Part shown: in pieces, positions 42,581-51,696 of the stretch
Numbering within the stretch: the stretch's first letter is position 1
How the letters are laid out: the number at the start of each line of letters is the position of its first letter
Assembly: GCF_002798405.1 (NCBI RefSeq)
Contig: NZ_PGGV01000033.1
Coordinates: 124,001-188,000, forward strand
Source of the DNA: Glycomyces xiaoerkulensis
Lineage (GTDB): Bacteria; Actinomycetota; Actinomycetes; Mycobacteriales; Micromonosporaceae
Direction: 5' to 3'
Length of the DNA stretch: 64,000 bases
Notes under the pieces: generated by a model
Told to the model about the DNA's origin: nothing
Seen by the model: only the letters and a program-made list of their open reading frames with translations
The model's database searches: none
Translations under genes and position numbers: made by a program

Positions 42581-42610
42581 AGCGGCCCGGGACGCGAGTC
42601 CCGGGCCGCT
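42581..42610. terminator. Terminator hairpin, near-copy of the one after asd
   Basis: AGCGGCCCGGGAC (42581-42593), loop GCGA, GTCCCGGGCCGCT (42598-42610): a perfect 13-base stem followed on the plus strand by TTCATCTG. It serves the fragment upstream and the convergent ABC-2 operon. Confidence 0.75.
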
Positions 42611-42638
42611 TTCATCTGTGCTGCGGGCGCACCGGTGG

Positions 42639-43424
42639 TCAGGCGTCGCGCCGCTTGAACAGGGTCCATGCGGCGCTGATGATCAGCGCGGCGAAGATCG
42701 CGAAGACGGCTCCGCCGCCCCAGCGGCTGAACAGGTCGAAGTCCGGTGCCCCGGGGCCCATGTCCGCCGGCCCCACCGCCATGAGCTGCGCCCCGGCGGT
42801 GAACGGCAGGAACTTCACCACCGGCACCAGCCAGTCCATGGCGGGGATGAAGGCGAGTCCCATGATCACCGATTCGATGATCAGCGGCATCAGGAAGATC
42901 ACGACCAGCGCCGAGGGCACGCCGCGGAACAGCAGGCCCAGCCCGAGGCCGGTCATCGCGTAGATCAGCGTGTACACCAGGTACCCGAGCAGCGCCTCGT
43001 CGAGCGGGCTCTCGAACAGCCCGGGCGCCTCGCCCCAGAACGCCAGCACCACGCCGACGTTGATCAGCATCGACACGACCGTCACCACCACAGTGGTCGT
43101 GGCGACGACGAGGATCTTCGCCGCGATGAGCCGCGACCGCTGCGGGAGGGCGGTGAGCGTGGGCTGGATCGTGCCGTGCCGGTACTCGTGGCCGGTGGCG
43201 AAGATCCCGATGATGGCCAGGAACACCGCCAGGAACGGGATGCCGAAGGAGGCGCCGCCGTTGATCGCCACGGACAGGATCTCGTTGCCCAGCGGCTCGT
43301 CGCGGGCCGCGAAACCGAGGATGACGGCGATCCCCGCCGCGCAGAGCAGGCCGATGCCGATCAGCCAGTAGGTCGAACGCAGCGTCCTCAGCCGCGTCCA
43401 TTCGAATCGCAGAGCGTCAAGCAT
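42639..43424 (-). CDS. ABC-2 type transporter permease
   Basis: A 261-residue membrane protein with six hydrophobic segments typical of ABC-2 exporters such as those handling bacitracin-like peptides. The block GHEYRHGTIQPTLTALPQRSR after the second helix is characteristic of the family's coupling region (the E-Y-R-x-G-T motif; shown in part). The ATG at 43424 overlaps the upstream ATPase by 8 bases; a GTG at 43436 is the alternative. It forms the channel for the adjacent ATPase. The substrate is unknown. Confidence 0.88.
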   Translation of the reverse strand: MLDALRFEWTRLRTLRSTYWLIGIGLLCAAGIAVILGFAARDEPLGNEILSVAINGGASFGIPFLAVFLAIIGIFATGHEYRHGTIQPTLTALPQRSRLIAAKILVVATTTVVVTVVSMLINVGVVLAFWGEAPGLFESPLDEALLGYLVYTLIYAMTGLGLGLLFRGVPSALVVIFLMPLIIESVIMGLAFIPAMDWLVPVVKFLPFTAGAQLMAVGPADMGPGAPDFDLFSRWGGGAVFAIFAALIISAAWTLFKRRDA

Positions 43425-44364
43425 GGTCGGCACCACCGGGCTTCTGGGTCGCGGACGTGGGCGGTTCGGTCGCGACGAACTCCTCGGAGGCGCCGGTCGC
43501 GGACATGAACGCCTCTTCGAGGGAGGCGCTGCGGCGGGACAGTTCGGCCAGCTCGATCCCTTCGGTGAACGCCAGGTGCCCCACCGCGTCGATCTCCATG
43601 CCGGAGATCACCAGCTCGCCTTCGGAGCCCTTGACGACGGTCGCGCCCTTGACTTCGAGGCGCTCGGCGAACTCGGTGGCGGAAGGACTGCGGACGACGA
43701 CCGTCGACTGGGTGAACTCGCGCACGAACTGGTCGACGTCGCCGTTGTAGAGCATCGAGCCCTTCCCGATGACCACCAGCTCGTCGGCCATCAACTGCAT
43801 CTCCGACAGCAGATGGCTGGAGACGAAGATGGTGCGGCCCTCGTCGGCGAGCTTCTTGAGCAGGTCTCGCATCCAGTGGATGCCGTGCGGGTCGAGGCCG
43901 TTGGTCGGCTCGTCGAGCATCAGGATCTTCGGGTCGCCCAGCAGCGCCTGCGCCAGGCCGAGCCGCTGCGCCATGCCCAGCGAGTAGCCCTTCGGCTTCT
44001 TCCGTTTCACCGGCCCGAGCCCGACGAGCTCCATGACCTCGTCGATCCGGGCGTCGGAGACGCCGTTCGCCGAGCCGAGCAGTTTCAGGTGATTGCGGGC
44101 GTTGCGGGTGGGGTGGAACGGCTTGGCCTCGAGCAGCGTGCCGACCCGGTTCATGGGCCGGCGGATCGAGCTGAACCGTTCACCGTCGAACAGCGTCTCG
44201 CCCTCGCCGTGGTCGAGGCCGAGCATGAGCCTCATGGTCGTGGACTTCCCGGAGCCGTTGGGCCCCAGGAAGCCGGTCACCACACCGGGGCGGACCTCGA
44301 ACGAGAGATTGTCCACCGCAACGGTATTCCTGTACCTTTTGTACAGGTCTTTCGCGGTTATCAT
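43417..44364 (-). CDS. ABC-2 exporter ATP-binding protein
   Basis: A 315-residue ATPase of the CcmA/DrrA-like type. The Walker A is GPNGSGKST, the signature is YSLGMAQRLGLAQAL, the Walker B is ILMLDEPTNGLDP, and the switch His is in VSSHLLSE. The degenerate YSLGMAQR signature is common in bacteriocin/lantibiotic-immunity type exporters. The ATG at 44364 is chosen because GGGAA precedes it; the frame continues to 44400. It pairs with the permease through an 8-base overlap. Confidence 0.92.
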   Translation of the reverse strand: MITAKDLYKRYRNTVAVDNLSFEVRPGVVTGFLGPNGSGKSTTMRLMLGLDHGEGETLFDGERFSSIRRPMNRVGTLLEAKPFHPTRNARNHLKLLGSANGVSDARIDEVMELVGLGPVKRKKPKGYSLGMAQRLGLAQALLGDPKILMLDEPTNGLDPHGIHWMRDLLKKLADEGRTIFVSSHLLSEMQLMADELVVIGKGSMLYNGDVDQFVREFTQSTVVVRSPSATEFAERLEVKGATVVKGSEGELVISGMEIDAVGHLAFTEGIELAELSRRSASLEEAFMSATGASEEFVATEPPTSATQKPGGADHA

Positions 44365-44632
44365 CGGGTTCCCTTTCCATTGCGGACGTAACTGCCGCAC
44401 ATGACCCCCACACTAGGCCGATCACGCCCTCCGCGCGTCCCTGCTGGGGCCGATTTCGCGCTCCTTCGGCGGTAGGAGGCGACGGCCGCGGTAGTACCCG
44501 GGTACCACCCGCCACCGGCTGGACCGATTCGCGTCCGGGTGTTCACGGGAGGTTCAGTTCCCGCTCGAATCGGCGTCCACTCCCTCCGGTCGACTGGGCC
44601 CGTCCCCGCCCGACCCCAGCAGAGGAACCGCC

Positions 44633-46402
44633 TTGCGCAAACGCTTGTTCATACCCGCACTGGCCGTCGGACTGACGGCCGCCGCCTTCCCGACCGCGTT
44701 CGCCGACGCCCAGGACGGCGCCGGTCCCGCGATCGAACTGACCGCCCTCGGCTCCTACGCGAACGGCTCCTTCGACGCCTCCGCCGCCGAGATCGTCGCC
44801 TACGACGCCGGCACCCGGCGGCTGTTCGTGGTCAACGCCGAGGCCGGCGTCGTCGACGTCCTCGACGCCTCCGACCCGGCCCACCCGGAGAAGCTCTTCG
44901 AGATCGACGCCTCGGCCGCGGTCGAGGAGACCGGCTGGACGGTCAACTCCGTCGCGGTCCACGACGGCCTGGTCGCCGTCGCCGCCGAACCCCCGGTCAA
45001 GACCGACACCGGCCGGGCGATCCTCTTCACCGCCGACGGCGAACCGGTCGACCACGTCCCCGCCGGCGCCCTCCCCGACTCCGTCGCCTTCACCCCCGGA
45101 GGCGGCCACCTCCTGGTCGCGGGCGAAGGCGAACCCGCCGACGACTACTCGGCCGACCCGCCCGGGACCGTCACCGTCGTCGACACGGCCGACTTCACCG
45201 CCGCGACCGCGGACTTCACCGCCTGGGACGGCACCGGCGCGCCCGACGGGGTCCGCGTCTTCGGCCCCGAAGGCACCCTCGAGACCGACGACGCCGTCTC
45301 GACCAACCTCGAACCCGAGTACATCGTCGCCGCCGACGAGCACACCGCCTACGTCACCCTCCAGGAGAACAACGCGATCGCCGTGCTCGACGTCGACGCC
45401 GCCGAGATCACCGCGATCCACCCCCTCGGCGTCAAGGACCACCTGCTCGAAGGCAACGAACTCGACGCCTCCAACCGCGACGACGCGATCGACATCGCCC
45501 CCTGGCCCGTCTACGGCTACTACCTGCCCGACGGCTTCGACCTCCACACCGCCGGCGGAGAGACCTACCTGGTCACCGCCAACGAAGGCGACGCCCGCGA
45601 CTGGGACGCCTACTCCGAGGAGGCCCGCGTGGCCGACCTCGAACTGTGCGCCGACGCCGACCGCTTCGCCGGAATGGACCTCGCCGAACTCCAGGCCGAG
45701 GAGCACCTCGGCCGCCTCAAGGTCACCACCAGCGCCGGACTGACCGAATCCGGCTGCTACGACGAGCTGTACTCCTACGGCGGCCGCTCGTTCTCCATCT
45801 GGACCGCCGACGGCGAACTCGTCTTCGACTCCGGCTCCGACTTCGAGCGGATCATCGCCGAGACCCACCCCGACCACTTCAACGCCGACAACGACGAGAA
45901 CGAGTTCGACTCCCGGTCCGACGACAAGGGCCCCGAACCCGAGGACGTCGCCGTCGGCGCCGTCGGCGACCGCACCTACGCCTTCATCGGCCTCGAACGC
46001 CAGGGCGGGATCATGATCTACGACATCACCGACCCGGCCTCGGCCTCCTTCGTCGACTACGGCACCGAACGCGACTTCGCCGTCGAGCCCGGCGAAGGCG
46101 ACGCCGGGGACCTGGCCCCCGAGAGCATCGTGTTCATCGACGGCGACCGGTCCCCGACCGGCCGTCCCATGCTCGCGGTCGGCAACGAGGTCTCCGGCAC
46201 CACCACCCTGTTCGACATCACCGGCGGGGAGCCCGGCGACGCCGGCGGCGAGGAAGGCGGCGAGTCGGCCGACCCCGGCACCGGCGCGCTGCCCGACACC
46301 GGCAGCACCGCGACCGGGCTCCTGGCGGGCGCCGCGGGCGCGCTGGCGCTGGCCGGCGGCGTCCTGCTGCTGGCCCGCCGCCGGGGCCGTGCCGACGCCT
46401 GA
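44633..46402 (+). CDS. Choice-of-anchor I family surface protein with LPDTG sorting signal
   Basis: A 589-residue secreted protein. The signal peptide (MRKRLFIPALAVGLTAAAF, cut near FADAQD) is followed by a beta-propeller of the choice-of-anchor I type with repeated V-x-V-D and G-D-A-R-D-W-D and N-E-G-D-A segments (VTANEGDARDWDAY is the hallmark). The C-terminus has LPDTG, a hydrophobic helix and RRRGRADA, a sortase cell-wall sorting signal. The start is TTG at 44633 with AGAGGA before it. Function on the surface is unknown. Confidence 0.88.
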   Translation: MRKRLFIPALAVGLTAAAFPTAFADAQDGAGPAIELTALGSYANGSFDASAAEIVAYDAGTRRLFVVNAEAGVVDVLDASDPAHPEKLFEIDASAAVEETGWTVNSVAVHDGLVAVAAEPPVKTDTGRAILFTADGEPVDHVPAGALPDSVAFTPGGGHLLVAGEGEPADDYSADPPGTVTVVDTADFTAATADFTAWDGTGAPDGVRVFGPEGTLETDDAVSTNLEPEYIVAADEHTAYVTLQENNAIAVLDVDAAEITAIHPLGVKDHLLEGNELDASNRDDAIDIAPWPVYGYYLPDGFDLHTAGGETYLVTANEGDARDWDAYSEEARVADLELCADADRFAGMDLAELQAEEHLGRLKVTTSAGLTESGCYDELYSYGGRSFSIWTADGELVFDSGSDFERIIAETHPDHFNADNDENEFDSRSDDKGPEPEDVAVGAVGDRTYAFIGLERQGGIMIYDITDPASASFVDYGTERDFAVEPGEGDAGDLAPESIVFIDGDRSPTGRPMLAVGNEVSGTTTLFDITGGEPGDAGGEEGGESADPGTGALPDTGSTATGLLAGAAGALALAGGVLLLARRRGRADA

Positions 46403-46423
46403 CCAGGCACGCGACACGGACCC

Positions 46424-46453
46424 ACGGCCCGGGGCCGCCAGGCCCCGGGCCGT
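46424..46453 (+). terminator. Terminator overlapping the cysS promoter
   Basis: ACGGCCCGGGGCC (46424-46436), loop GCCA, GGCCCCGGGCCGT (46441-46453). The last base of the stem touches the -10 box TAGACT (46454-46459) of cysS. Confidence 0.7.
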
Positions 46454-46469
46454 TAGACTTGACCGGGTG
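46454..46469 (+). promoter_or_regulatory. Leaderless-type cysS promoter
   Basis: TAGACT (46454-46459) ends 7 bases before the GTG at 46467, so the start of transcription and of translation should coincide. Confidence 0.55.
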
Positions 46470-47864
46470 AGCCTGCGACTGTACGACACCGGCACCCGAT
46501 CCGTCCGCGACTTCCGGCCCCGGAAGACCGGGGAGGTAGGCGTGTACCTGTGCGGGCTCACCGTCCAGGGCCCGCCCCACATCGGCCACCTGCGCTCCGG
46601 GGTCTCCTACGACGTGCTCGTCCGCTGGCTGCGCCACCGCGGCCACCGCGTCACCTACGTCCGCAACCTCACCGACATCGACGACAAGATCCTGGTCCGC
46701 GGCGCCGAGCAGAGCCGCCCGTGGTGGGCCATCGCCTACGAGAACGAGCGCATCCTCGCGGCCGACTACGCCGCCCTCGGGGTCGAGCAGCCCACCTACG
46801 AGCCGCGCGCCACCGGGCACGTCACCCAGATGATCGACCTCATCTCCGAGCTGGTCGACCGCGGCCACGCCTACGTCACCGACGCGGGCGACGTGTGGTT
46901 CTCGGTGGCCTCCTGGCCCGACTACGGCGCGCTGTCCCACCGCAAGCCCGAGGACATGCGCTCCAGCCCCGATGCCGGAGACAAGCGCGACCCCCGCGAC
47001 TTCGGCCTCTGGAAGGCCCACAAGCCCGGCGAGCCGGACGACGCCGCCTGGTCCTCCCCGTGGGGGCCCGGCCGCCCCGGTTGGCACATCGAATGCTCGG
47101 CCATGGCCCGCCGGTACCTCGGCGACGGGTTCGACATCCACGGCGGCGGCACCGACATCATGTTCCCGCACCACGAGAACGAGCTCGCCCAGTCCGGCGC
47201 CGCCGGCCTGGGGTTCGCGGACTTCTGGGTCCACAACGGCATGCTCAACCTCTCGGGCACCAAGATGAGCAAGTCGCTGGGCAACACCCTCAGCGTCGGC
47301 GCCCTGGGGGAGAAGGGCTACCGCCCGGTCGACATCCGCTACTACCTGGTGTCGGTGCACTACCGCTCCGCGGTCGACTTCTCCGAGTCCGCCCTCGGCG
47401 AGGCCCAGAGCGCCTGGGACCGGCTGTCGAACTTCGTCCACCGCGCCAAGGAGTCCCTCGGCCTCGAGGCCACCATCGGCGGTATGGCCTGCTCCGAGTT
47501 CGTGAACGCGATGGACGACGACCTCAACACGCCCGCCGCGGTGGCCGCGATCCACGACATGGCCCGCGAGGGCAACGCCGCTCTCGACGCGGGCCGGGAC
47601 ACCGCCGCGGCCAACATCGCCGGCGGGGTGCGAGCTATGCTCGATCAGCTCGGGCTCGACCCGCTCGACCCGCACTGGGACGAGCCGGCCGAGTCCCGGC
47701 TCACCGGCGTGGTCGACTCCCTGGTCGAGATCGCGCTCGAACAGCGGGAAGCGGCTCGCGGCCGCAAGGACTACGCCGCCGCCGACCGCATCCGCGATGA
47801 ACTGGCCCGTGCCGGCGTGACCGTGAAGGACACCCCTCGCGGACCGGTGTGGACCGTCGACTAG
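46467..47864 (+). CDS. cysS: Cysteinyl-tRNA synthetase
   Basis: A 465-residue class Ia synthetase. YLCGLTVQGPPHIGHLRSG carries the first zinc Cys and the HIGH motif; WHIECSAMA gives the second zinc Cys, FPHHENELAQS the His/Glu zinc ligands, and KMSKSLGN the KMSKS loop. A C-terminal DALR-like and small anticodon part follows. The length and the full C-terminus favour CysS over the shorter mycothiol ligase MshC. rlmB follows 22 bases later, the conserved cysS-rlmB pair. Confidence 0.93.
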   Translation: MSLRLYDTGTRSVRDFRPRKTGEVGVYLCGLTVQGPPHIGHLRSGVSYDVLVRWLRHRGHRVTYVRNLTDIDDKILVRGAEQSRPWWAIAYENERILAADYAALGVEQPTYEPRATGHVTQMIDLISELVDRGHAYVTDAGDVWFSVASWPDYGALSHRKPEDMRSSPDAGDKRDPRDFGLWKAHKPGEPDDAAWSSPWGPGRPGWHIECSAMARRYLGDGFDIHGGGTDIMFPHHENELAQSGAAGLGFADFWVHNGMLNLSGTKMSKSLGNTLSVGALGEKGYRPVDIRYYLVSVHYRSAVDFSESALGEAQSAWDRLSNFVHRAKESLGLEATIGGMACSEFVNAMDDDLNTPAAVAAIHDMAREGNAALDAGRDTAAANIAGGVRAMLDQLGLDPLDPHWDEPAESRLTGVVDSLVEIALEQREAARGRKDYAAADRIRDELARAGVTVKDTPRGPVWTVD

Positions 47865-47886
47865 ATCCCCGGGGGGACTGAAACCC

Positions 47887-48897
47887 ATGAGCAGCAAGGG
47901 CGGCCATCCGAACCGCCGCAAGACCGCCAAGCCCGGCTCCAAGAAGGGCACGGGCGGGCAGAAGAAGGGCCTGGCCGGGAAGGGCCGCACCCTCAAGGCC
48001 GAGGACCGGCCCTGGCACAAGGCCTACACCGGCGAGGACAAGCCCCGCAAGACCAAGTGGAAGCAGGACAAGGAGCGCGCCAAGGCCGAAGCCGAGGGCA
48101 GGCCCGCCGCCGGCCGCGTCGGCAAGCCGCGGCAAGGGCGCGGGCGCGAGCGCGACGAGGGGCCCGAGCTCATCCTCGGACGCAACCCCGTGCTCGAAGC
48201 GCTCCGCGCCAAGGTGCCGTCCACGGCGCTGTACGTGGCCTACGGCACCGACCTGGACGACCGCGTCTCCGAATCGGTCCGCCTGGCCGACAACCGCGAC
48301 CTCCCGGTCAAGGAACTGTCCCGCCGCGACCTCGACCGCCGCACGGCCGGAGCCCACCACCAGGGGATCGGCCTGGAAGTCGAGCCGTACCGGTACGCCG
48401 GGCTCGATTCGGTCCTGGAAACCGCGAAGACCTCCGGCACCGCGCCGCTCCTGATCGCCCTCGACGGCGTCACCGACCCGCGCAACCTCGGCGCGATCAT
48501 CCGGTCCACCGCCGCCTTCGGCGGCCACGGCCTGATCATCCCCTCCCGCCGCGCCGCCAGCGTCACCGCCGTGGCCTGGCGGACCTCCGCCGGCGCCGCG
48601 GCGCGGCTGCCGGTCGCCAAGGTCGTCAACCTCGCCAGGACCGTCAAGACCTGCCAGGACGCCAGGTACATGACCGTCGCGCTCGACGCCGGAGGCGACG
48701 GCGACGTCTACGACATGCAGGCGGCCGCCGACCCCCTCCTCATCGTCGTCGGCGACGAGGGCAAGGGCGTCTCCCGCCTGGTCGCCGAGACCTGCGACTT
48801 CCGGGTCGGGATCCCCATCGCCTCCGAGGTCGAGTCGCTCAACGCCTCGGTCGCCGCGTCGGTCGCCCTGGCCGAGGTCCAGCGGCAGCGCCGCTAG
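47887..48897 (+). CDS. rlmB: 23S rRNA 2'-O-ribose methyltransferase, RlmB/TrmH family
   Basis: A 336-residue SPOUT methyltransferase. A long Lys/Gly/Arg-rich disordered N-terminus (about residues 1-90) helps RNA binding and is typical of actinobacteria. The substrate-binding domain starts with LILGRNPVLEAL. The SPOUT knot is shown by ALDGVTDPRNLGAIIRSTAA (motif 1), IVVGDEGKGVS (motif 2) and IPIASEVESLNASVAASVAL (motif 3). It likely methylates G2251 of 23S rRNA. It probably shares the cysS transcript. Confidence 0.92.
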   Translation: MSSKGGHPNRRKTAKPGSKKGTGGQKKGLAGKGRTLKAEDRPWHKAYTGEDKPRKTKWKQDKERAKAEAEGRPAAGRVGKPRQGRGRERDEGPELILGRNPVLEALRAKVPSTALYVAYGTDLDDRVSESVRLADNRDLPVKELSRRDLDRRTAGAHHQGIGLEVEPYRYAGLDSVLETAKTSGTAPLLIALDGVTDPRNLGAIIRSTAAFGGHGLIIPSRRAASVTAVAWRTSAGAAARLPVAKVVNLARTVKTCQDARYMTVALDAGGDGDVYDMQAAADPLLIVVGDEGKGVSRLVAETCDFRVGIPIASEVESLNASVAASVALAEVQRQRR

Positions 48898-48958
48898 ACG
48901 GCACCCGATAACCTGAGCTCGAACCCGCCCTCCTCAAGTCCCTGGAGCTGCACCTGCC

Positions 48959-51517
48959 ATGCCGGCCGAATACCTCCTGAGCGTCGACCTCGGCACCTCG
49001 CACACGGTCGCGGTGGTCGTCTGGCCCGACGGGAGGACCCGCCCGCTGCTGTTCGACGGCTCACCCGTCATGCCCTCGGCGGTGTTCCTCGACGAAGCCG
49101 GAACCATCCACGTAGGACGCGATGCCGTCCGGCTGGGCCCGACCGCGCCCGAGCGGTTCGAGCCGAACCCGAAGCAGCGCGTCGGCGACGGCACCCTGCT
49201 GCTCGGCGACCGCGAGATCCCGGTGACCAGCGCGTTCGCCGCGATCCTGACACGCGTGGCGCAGCAGGCCGTCGAAGCGATCGGCGGGCTGCCGAACACC
49301 GTGCTGACCTGCCCGGCCGCCTGGGGGGAGCAGCGCCGCGCCGCCCTGCACGACGCCGCCGCGAAGGCCGGGTACGCCCCGGTCCAGATCGTCACCGAGC
49401 CGGTGGCCGCCGCCCACTACTACACCGGGCGCCTGTCCCACCCGATCGACCCCGGCCAGGCCCTGGCGGTGTTCGACTTCGGCGGCGGCACCCTCGACGT
49501 GGCCGTGGTCGAACGGCGCGGCGACGGCTCGTTCGGGATGCTCGCCGACGGCGGCCTGTCCGACCTCGGCGGCCTCGACTTCGACGCCGCCCTGGTCGCC
49601 CACATCGGTGAGACGGTCAAGCAGCGCGACCCCGAGCTGTGGAAGCGGCTCGAACAGCCGGCGACCGCCACCGACATGCGCGACCGGCGCACCCTGTGGG
49701 ACGACGTGCGCGGCGCCAAGGAGATGCTGTCGCGGTCCTCGGTCGCCCCGGTGACCGTCCCCGGCCTGGAGCAGGCCCTGCACCTCACTCGCGGCGAACT
49801 CGACCAGTTGGCCCGGCCGCTGCTGTCGCGCGCGGTCGGCGAGACTCAGCGCGTGATCGGGCTGACCGGCCGCAGCCCCGACCAGTTGACCGGGCTGTTC
49901 CTGGTCGGCGGGTCGAGCCGGATGCCGCTGGTGTCGAAGGTCCTGCACGAGCAGCTCGGCTTCGCCCCGACGGTGCTGGAGCAGCCCGAACTGCCGGTCA
50001 GCGAGGGCGCGGCCGTGGCCGTCTCCGGTCCGGCGCCGGTGACGCCGCCGCCGAGCATGTCCCCGCCGCAGCCGCAGCCGCAGAGCCCCCAGACCGGTGC
50101 CTACCAGCCGGGGAGCCTGCCGCCGCAGACCCCCACGCCCGACGCCACCGTGGGCCTGCCGCTCCCCGGCGGCGGGCCGAAACGGCCGAGGAGGCGCGGC
50201 AAGATCATCGCCATCGCCGCCGCGGTGGCCGCGGTGGCGATCGCGGCGCCGCTGGCCTGGATGTACTTCACCGACCCCTACAAGCAGCGTGACTTCATCG
50301 ACCTCACCGAGGTCGCCGATCCGATCCCGTACGCCGTCGAGGAAGACCGGGGGGACTTCTACCGGGTCCGTGTCACCGACGACCGGACCCTGTTCGCCTA
50401 CACCGTCGGCAGCGGCGACGAGGAGGAGCTGCACCTGCAGGCGGTCCGGAACGAGACCGGCGAAGCGCTCTGGGACGAGGAGAAGGTGATCTTCGGTGAA
50501 GGCTGGGATTCCGTCTACGCCGAGGACGGCATTATCGCCCTCAATCAGGAGACCGACAACGACTACAACTGGTTCTTCCTCGACTGGGACGACGGCGAGA
50601 CGCTCGAGATCCACCGAGCGGCCTCGGGCGGGGCGCAGAGCACCGGCGGTGACTATCTCATCTCGGCGTGGGAAGGCGGGTCGTCGATCGATGTCTACAA
50701 CGCCGAGGGCGGACGCGTCGCCGACTGGGATTTCGGTGAGCAGACCATCACGGAGTGGAGCGTGGTCGAGACGTCCGAGGTCCTGGTGAACGGCCAGCAG
50801 CCGATCAACGGCGACGGTCGGATCTGGGCGGTGACCGATGACGGCGTCGTCCACATCCTCGACATCGATTCCGGCGAGGAGCTCATCTCCGAACAGGTCG
50901 AGCGCGCCGAGGACGAATACTTCGCATACGACGGCGTCCTGTACGTCGCCAGTCCCAACGAGACCGGATACCGGCTGCTGACCTACGAGATCGGGGACGA
51001 CGAGCTGTCCGCGGCCGGTTCGGTCCGGGTCCGCGACGGCGACGTCTCACCGGCTTGGATCGAGCCGTGCGGCGAGGGCCGGGTCTGCGTCAACGAGGAG
51101 ATCGCCGGCTCCGACCGGTCCACCTTCCGGGTCTACGACGCCAGCGGGGACGATTGGGCCCATGAGTTCGACGAAGGCGAATACTGGGGCGTGACGGCGG
51201 TGGGCGACCGGCTGATGGTCCGGCAGTACGAGGGCGAGGACCTCCGCACCCAGGTCTACGACAAGGACTTCGAGCCGGTCGGCGAGAGCAAGGTGGAGTA
51301 CTTCCGCGACATAGACGGCGGCAGCGCCCTTTCCTGGCCGACGTGGGACGGGTACGGCTCGCTGAACGAGGACCAGGTGGTCGGCCTCGGAGTCCGGGAC
51401 GGCAGCCGGACCCTGTTGAGGGACGCCCTGGCTATGTACTACTGCCAGCCTTCGGACACGTACCTGGCCTGCTTCGTGGAAGAGGGCATGCAGGTCTTCA
51501 GGTTCCGCGAGGGCTGA
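48959..51517 (+). CDS. Hsp70-like ATPase fused to an extracytoplasmic propeller
   Basis: An 852-residue membrane protein. Residues 1-360 are an Hsp70/actin-like ATPase with SVDLGTSHTVAVVVW (phosphate 1), FDFGGGTLDVAVV (phosphate 2) and FLVGGSSRMPLV (adenosine). A Pro/Gln linker (about 363-405) and a basic patch lead to one transmembrane helix (about 417-436). Residues 440-852 lie outside and form repeated beta strands with acidic Trp/Asp-rich segments, suggesting a PQQ-like propeller. There is no Hsp70 substrate-binding domain, so the ATPase probably signals or gates rather than folds proteins. Confidence 0.85.
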   Translation: MPAEYLLSVDLGTSHTVAVVVWPDGRTRPLLFDGSPVMPSAVFLDEAGTIHVGRDAVRLGPTAPERFEPNPKQRVGDGTLLLGDREIPVTSAFAAILTRVAQQAVEAIGGLPNTVLTCPAAWGEQRRAALHDAAAKAGYAPVQIVTEPVAAAHYYTGRLSHPIDPGQALAVFDFGGGTLDVAVVERRGDGSFGMLADGGLSDLGGLDFDAALVAHIGETVKQRDPELWKRLEQPATATDMRDRRTLWDDVRGAKEMLSRSSVAPVTVPGLEQALHLTRGELDQLARPLLSRAVGETQRVIGLTGRSPDQLTGLFLVGGSSRMPLVSKVLHEQLGFAPTVLEQPELPVSEGAAVAVSGPAPVTPPPSMSPPQPQPQSPQTGAYQPGSLPPQTPTPDATVGLPLPGGGPKRPRRRGKIIAIAAAVAAVAIAAPLAWMYFTDPYKQRDFIDLTEVADPIPYAVEEDRGDFYRVRVTDDRTLFAYTVGSGDEEELHLQAVRNETGEALWDEEKVIFGEGWDSVYAEDGIIALNQETDNDYNWFFLDWDDGETLEIHRAASGGAQSTGGDYLISAWEGGSSIDVYNAEGGRVADWDFGEQTITEWSVVETSEVLVNGQQPINGDGRIWAVTDDGVVHILDIDSGEELISEQVERAEDEYFAYDGVLYVASPNETGYRLLTYEIGDDELSAAGSVRVRDGDVSPAWIEPCGEGRVCVNEEIAGSDRSTFRVYDASGDDWAHEFDEGEYWGVTAVGDRLMVRQYEGEDLRTQVYDKDFEPVGESKVEYFRDIDGGSALSWPTWDGYGSLNEDQVVGLGVRDGSRTLLRDALAMYYCQPSDTYLACFVEEGMQVFRFREG

Positions 51518-51560
51518 CCACAGCGAACATCGCAGGGGTCGGCCCGAGTCCGGACGATAT

Positions 51561-51614
51561 CCACAATGACCATACACAATATTGCGCCATAAATATTGTG
51601 TGTCGATATTGTGG
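51561..51614. repeat. Nested 54-bp palindrome before the DUF5753 regulator
   Basis: Outer arms CCACAAT (51561-51567) and ATTGTGG (51608-51614), and inner arms ACACAATATT (51574-51583) and AATATTGTGT (51592-51601), share exactly the same centre (51587.5). It is AT-rich and ends about 80 bases before the regulator ATG; a self-controlling operator is likely. Confidence 0.7.
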
Positions 51615-51696
51615 AAAGGGCGCCGACTCTGCATGAGTCGCAACGTGAGATGATCCATTACCATCGGTTGTTCATTCCGAGTGACGGGAGGACTCG

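Noticed and set aside
46467-47864. Mycothiol ligase MshC as an alternative to CysS
   Set aside because: The protein is 465 residues with a full C-terminal part and is followed by rlmB, the usual neighbour of cysS.
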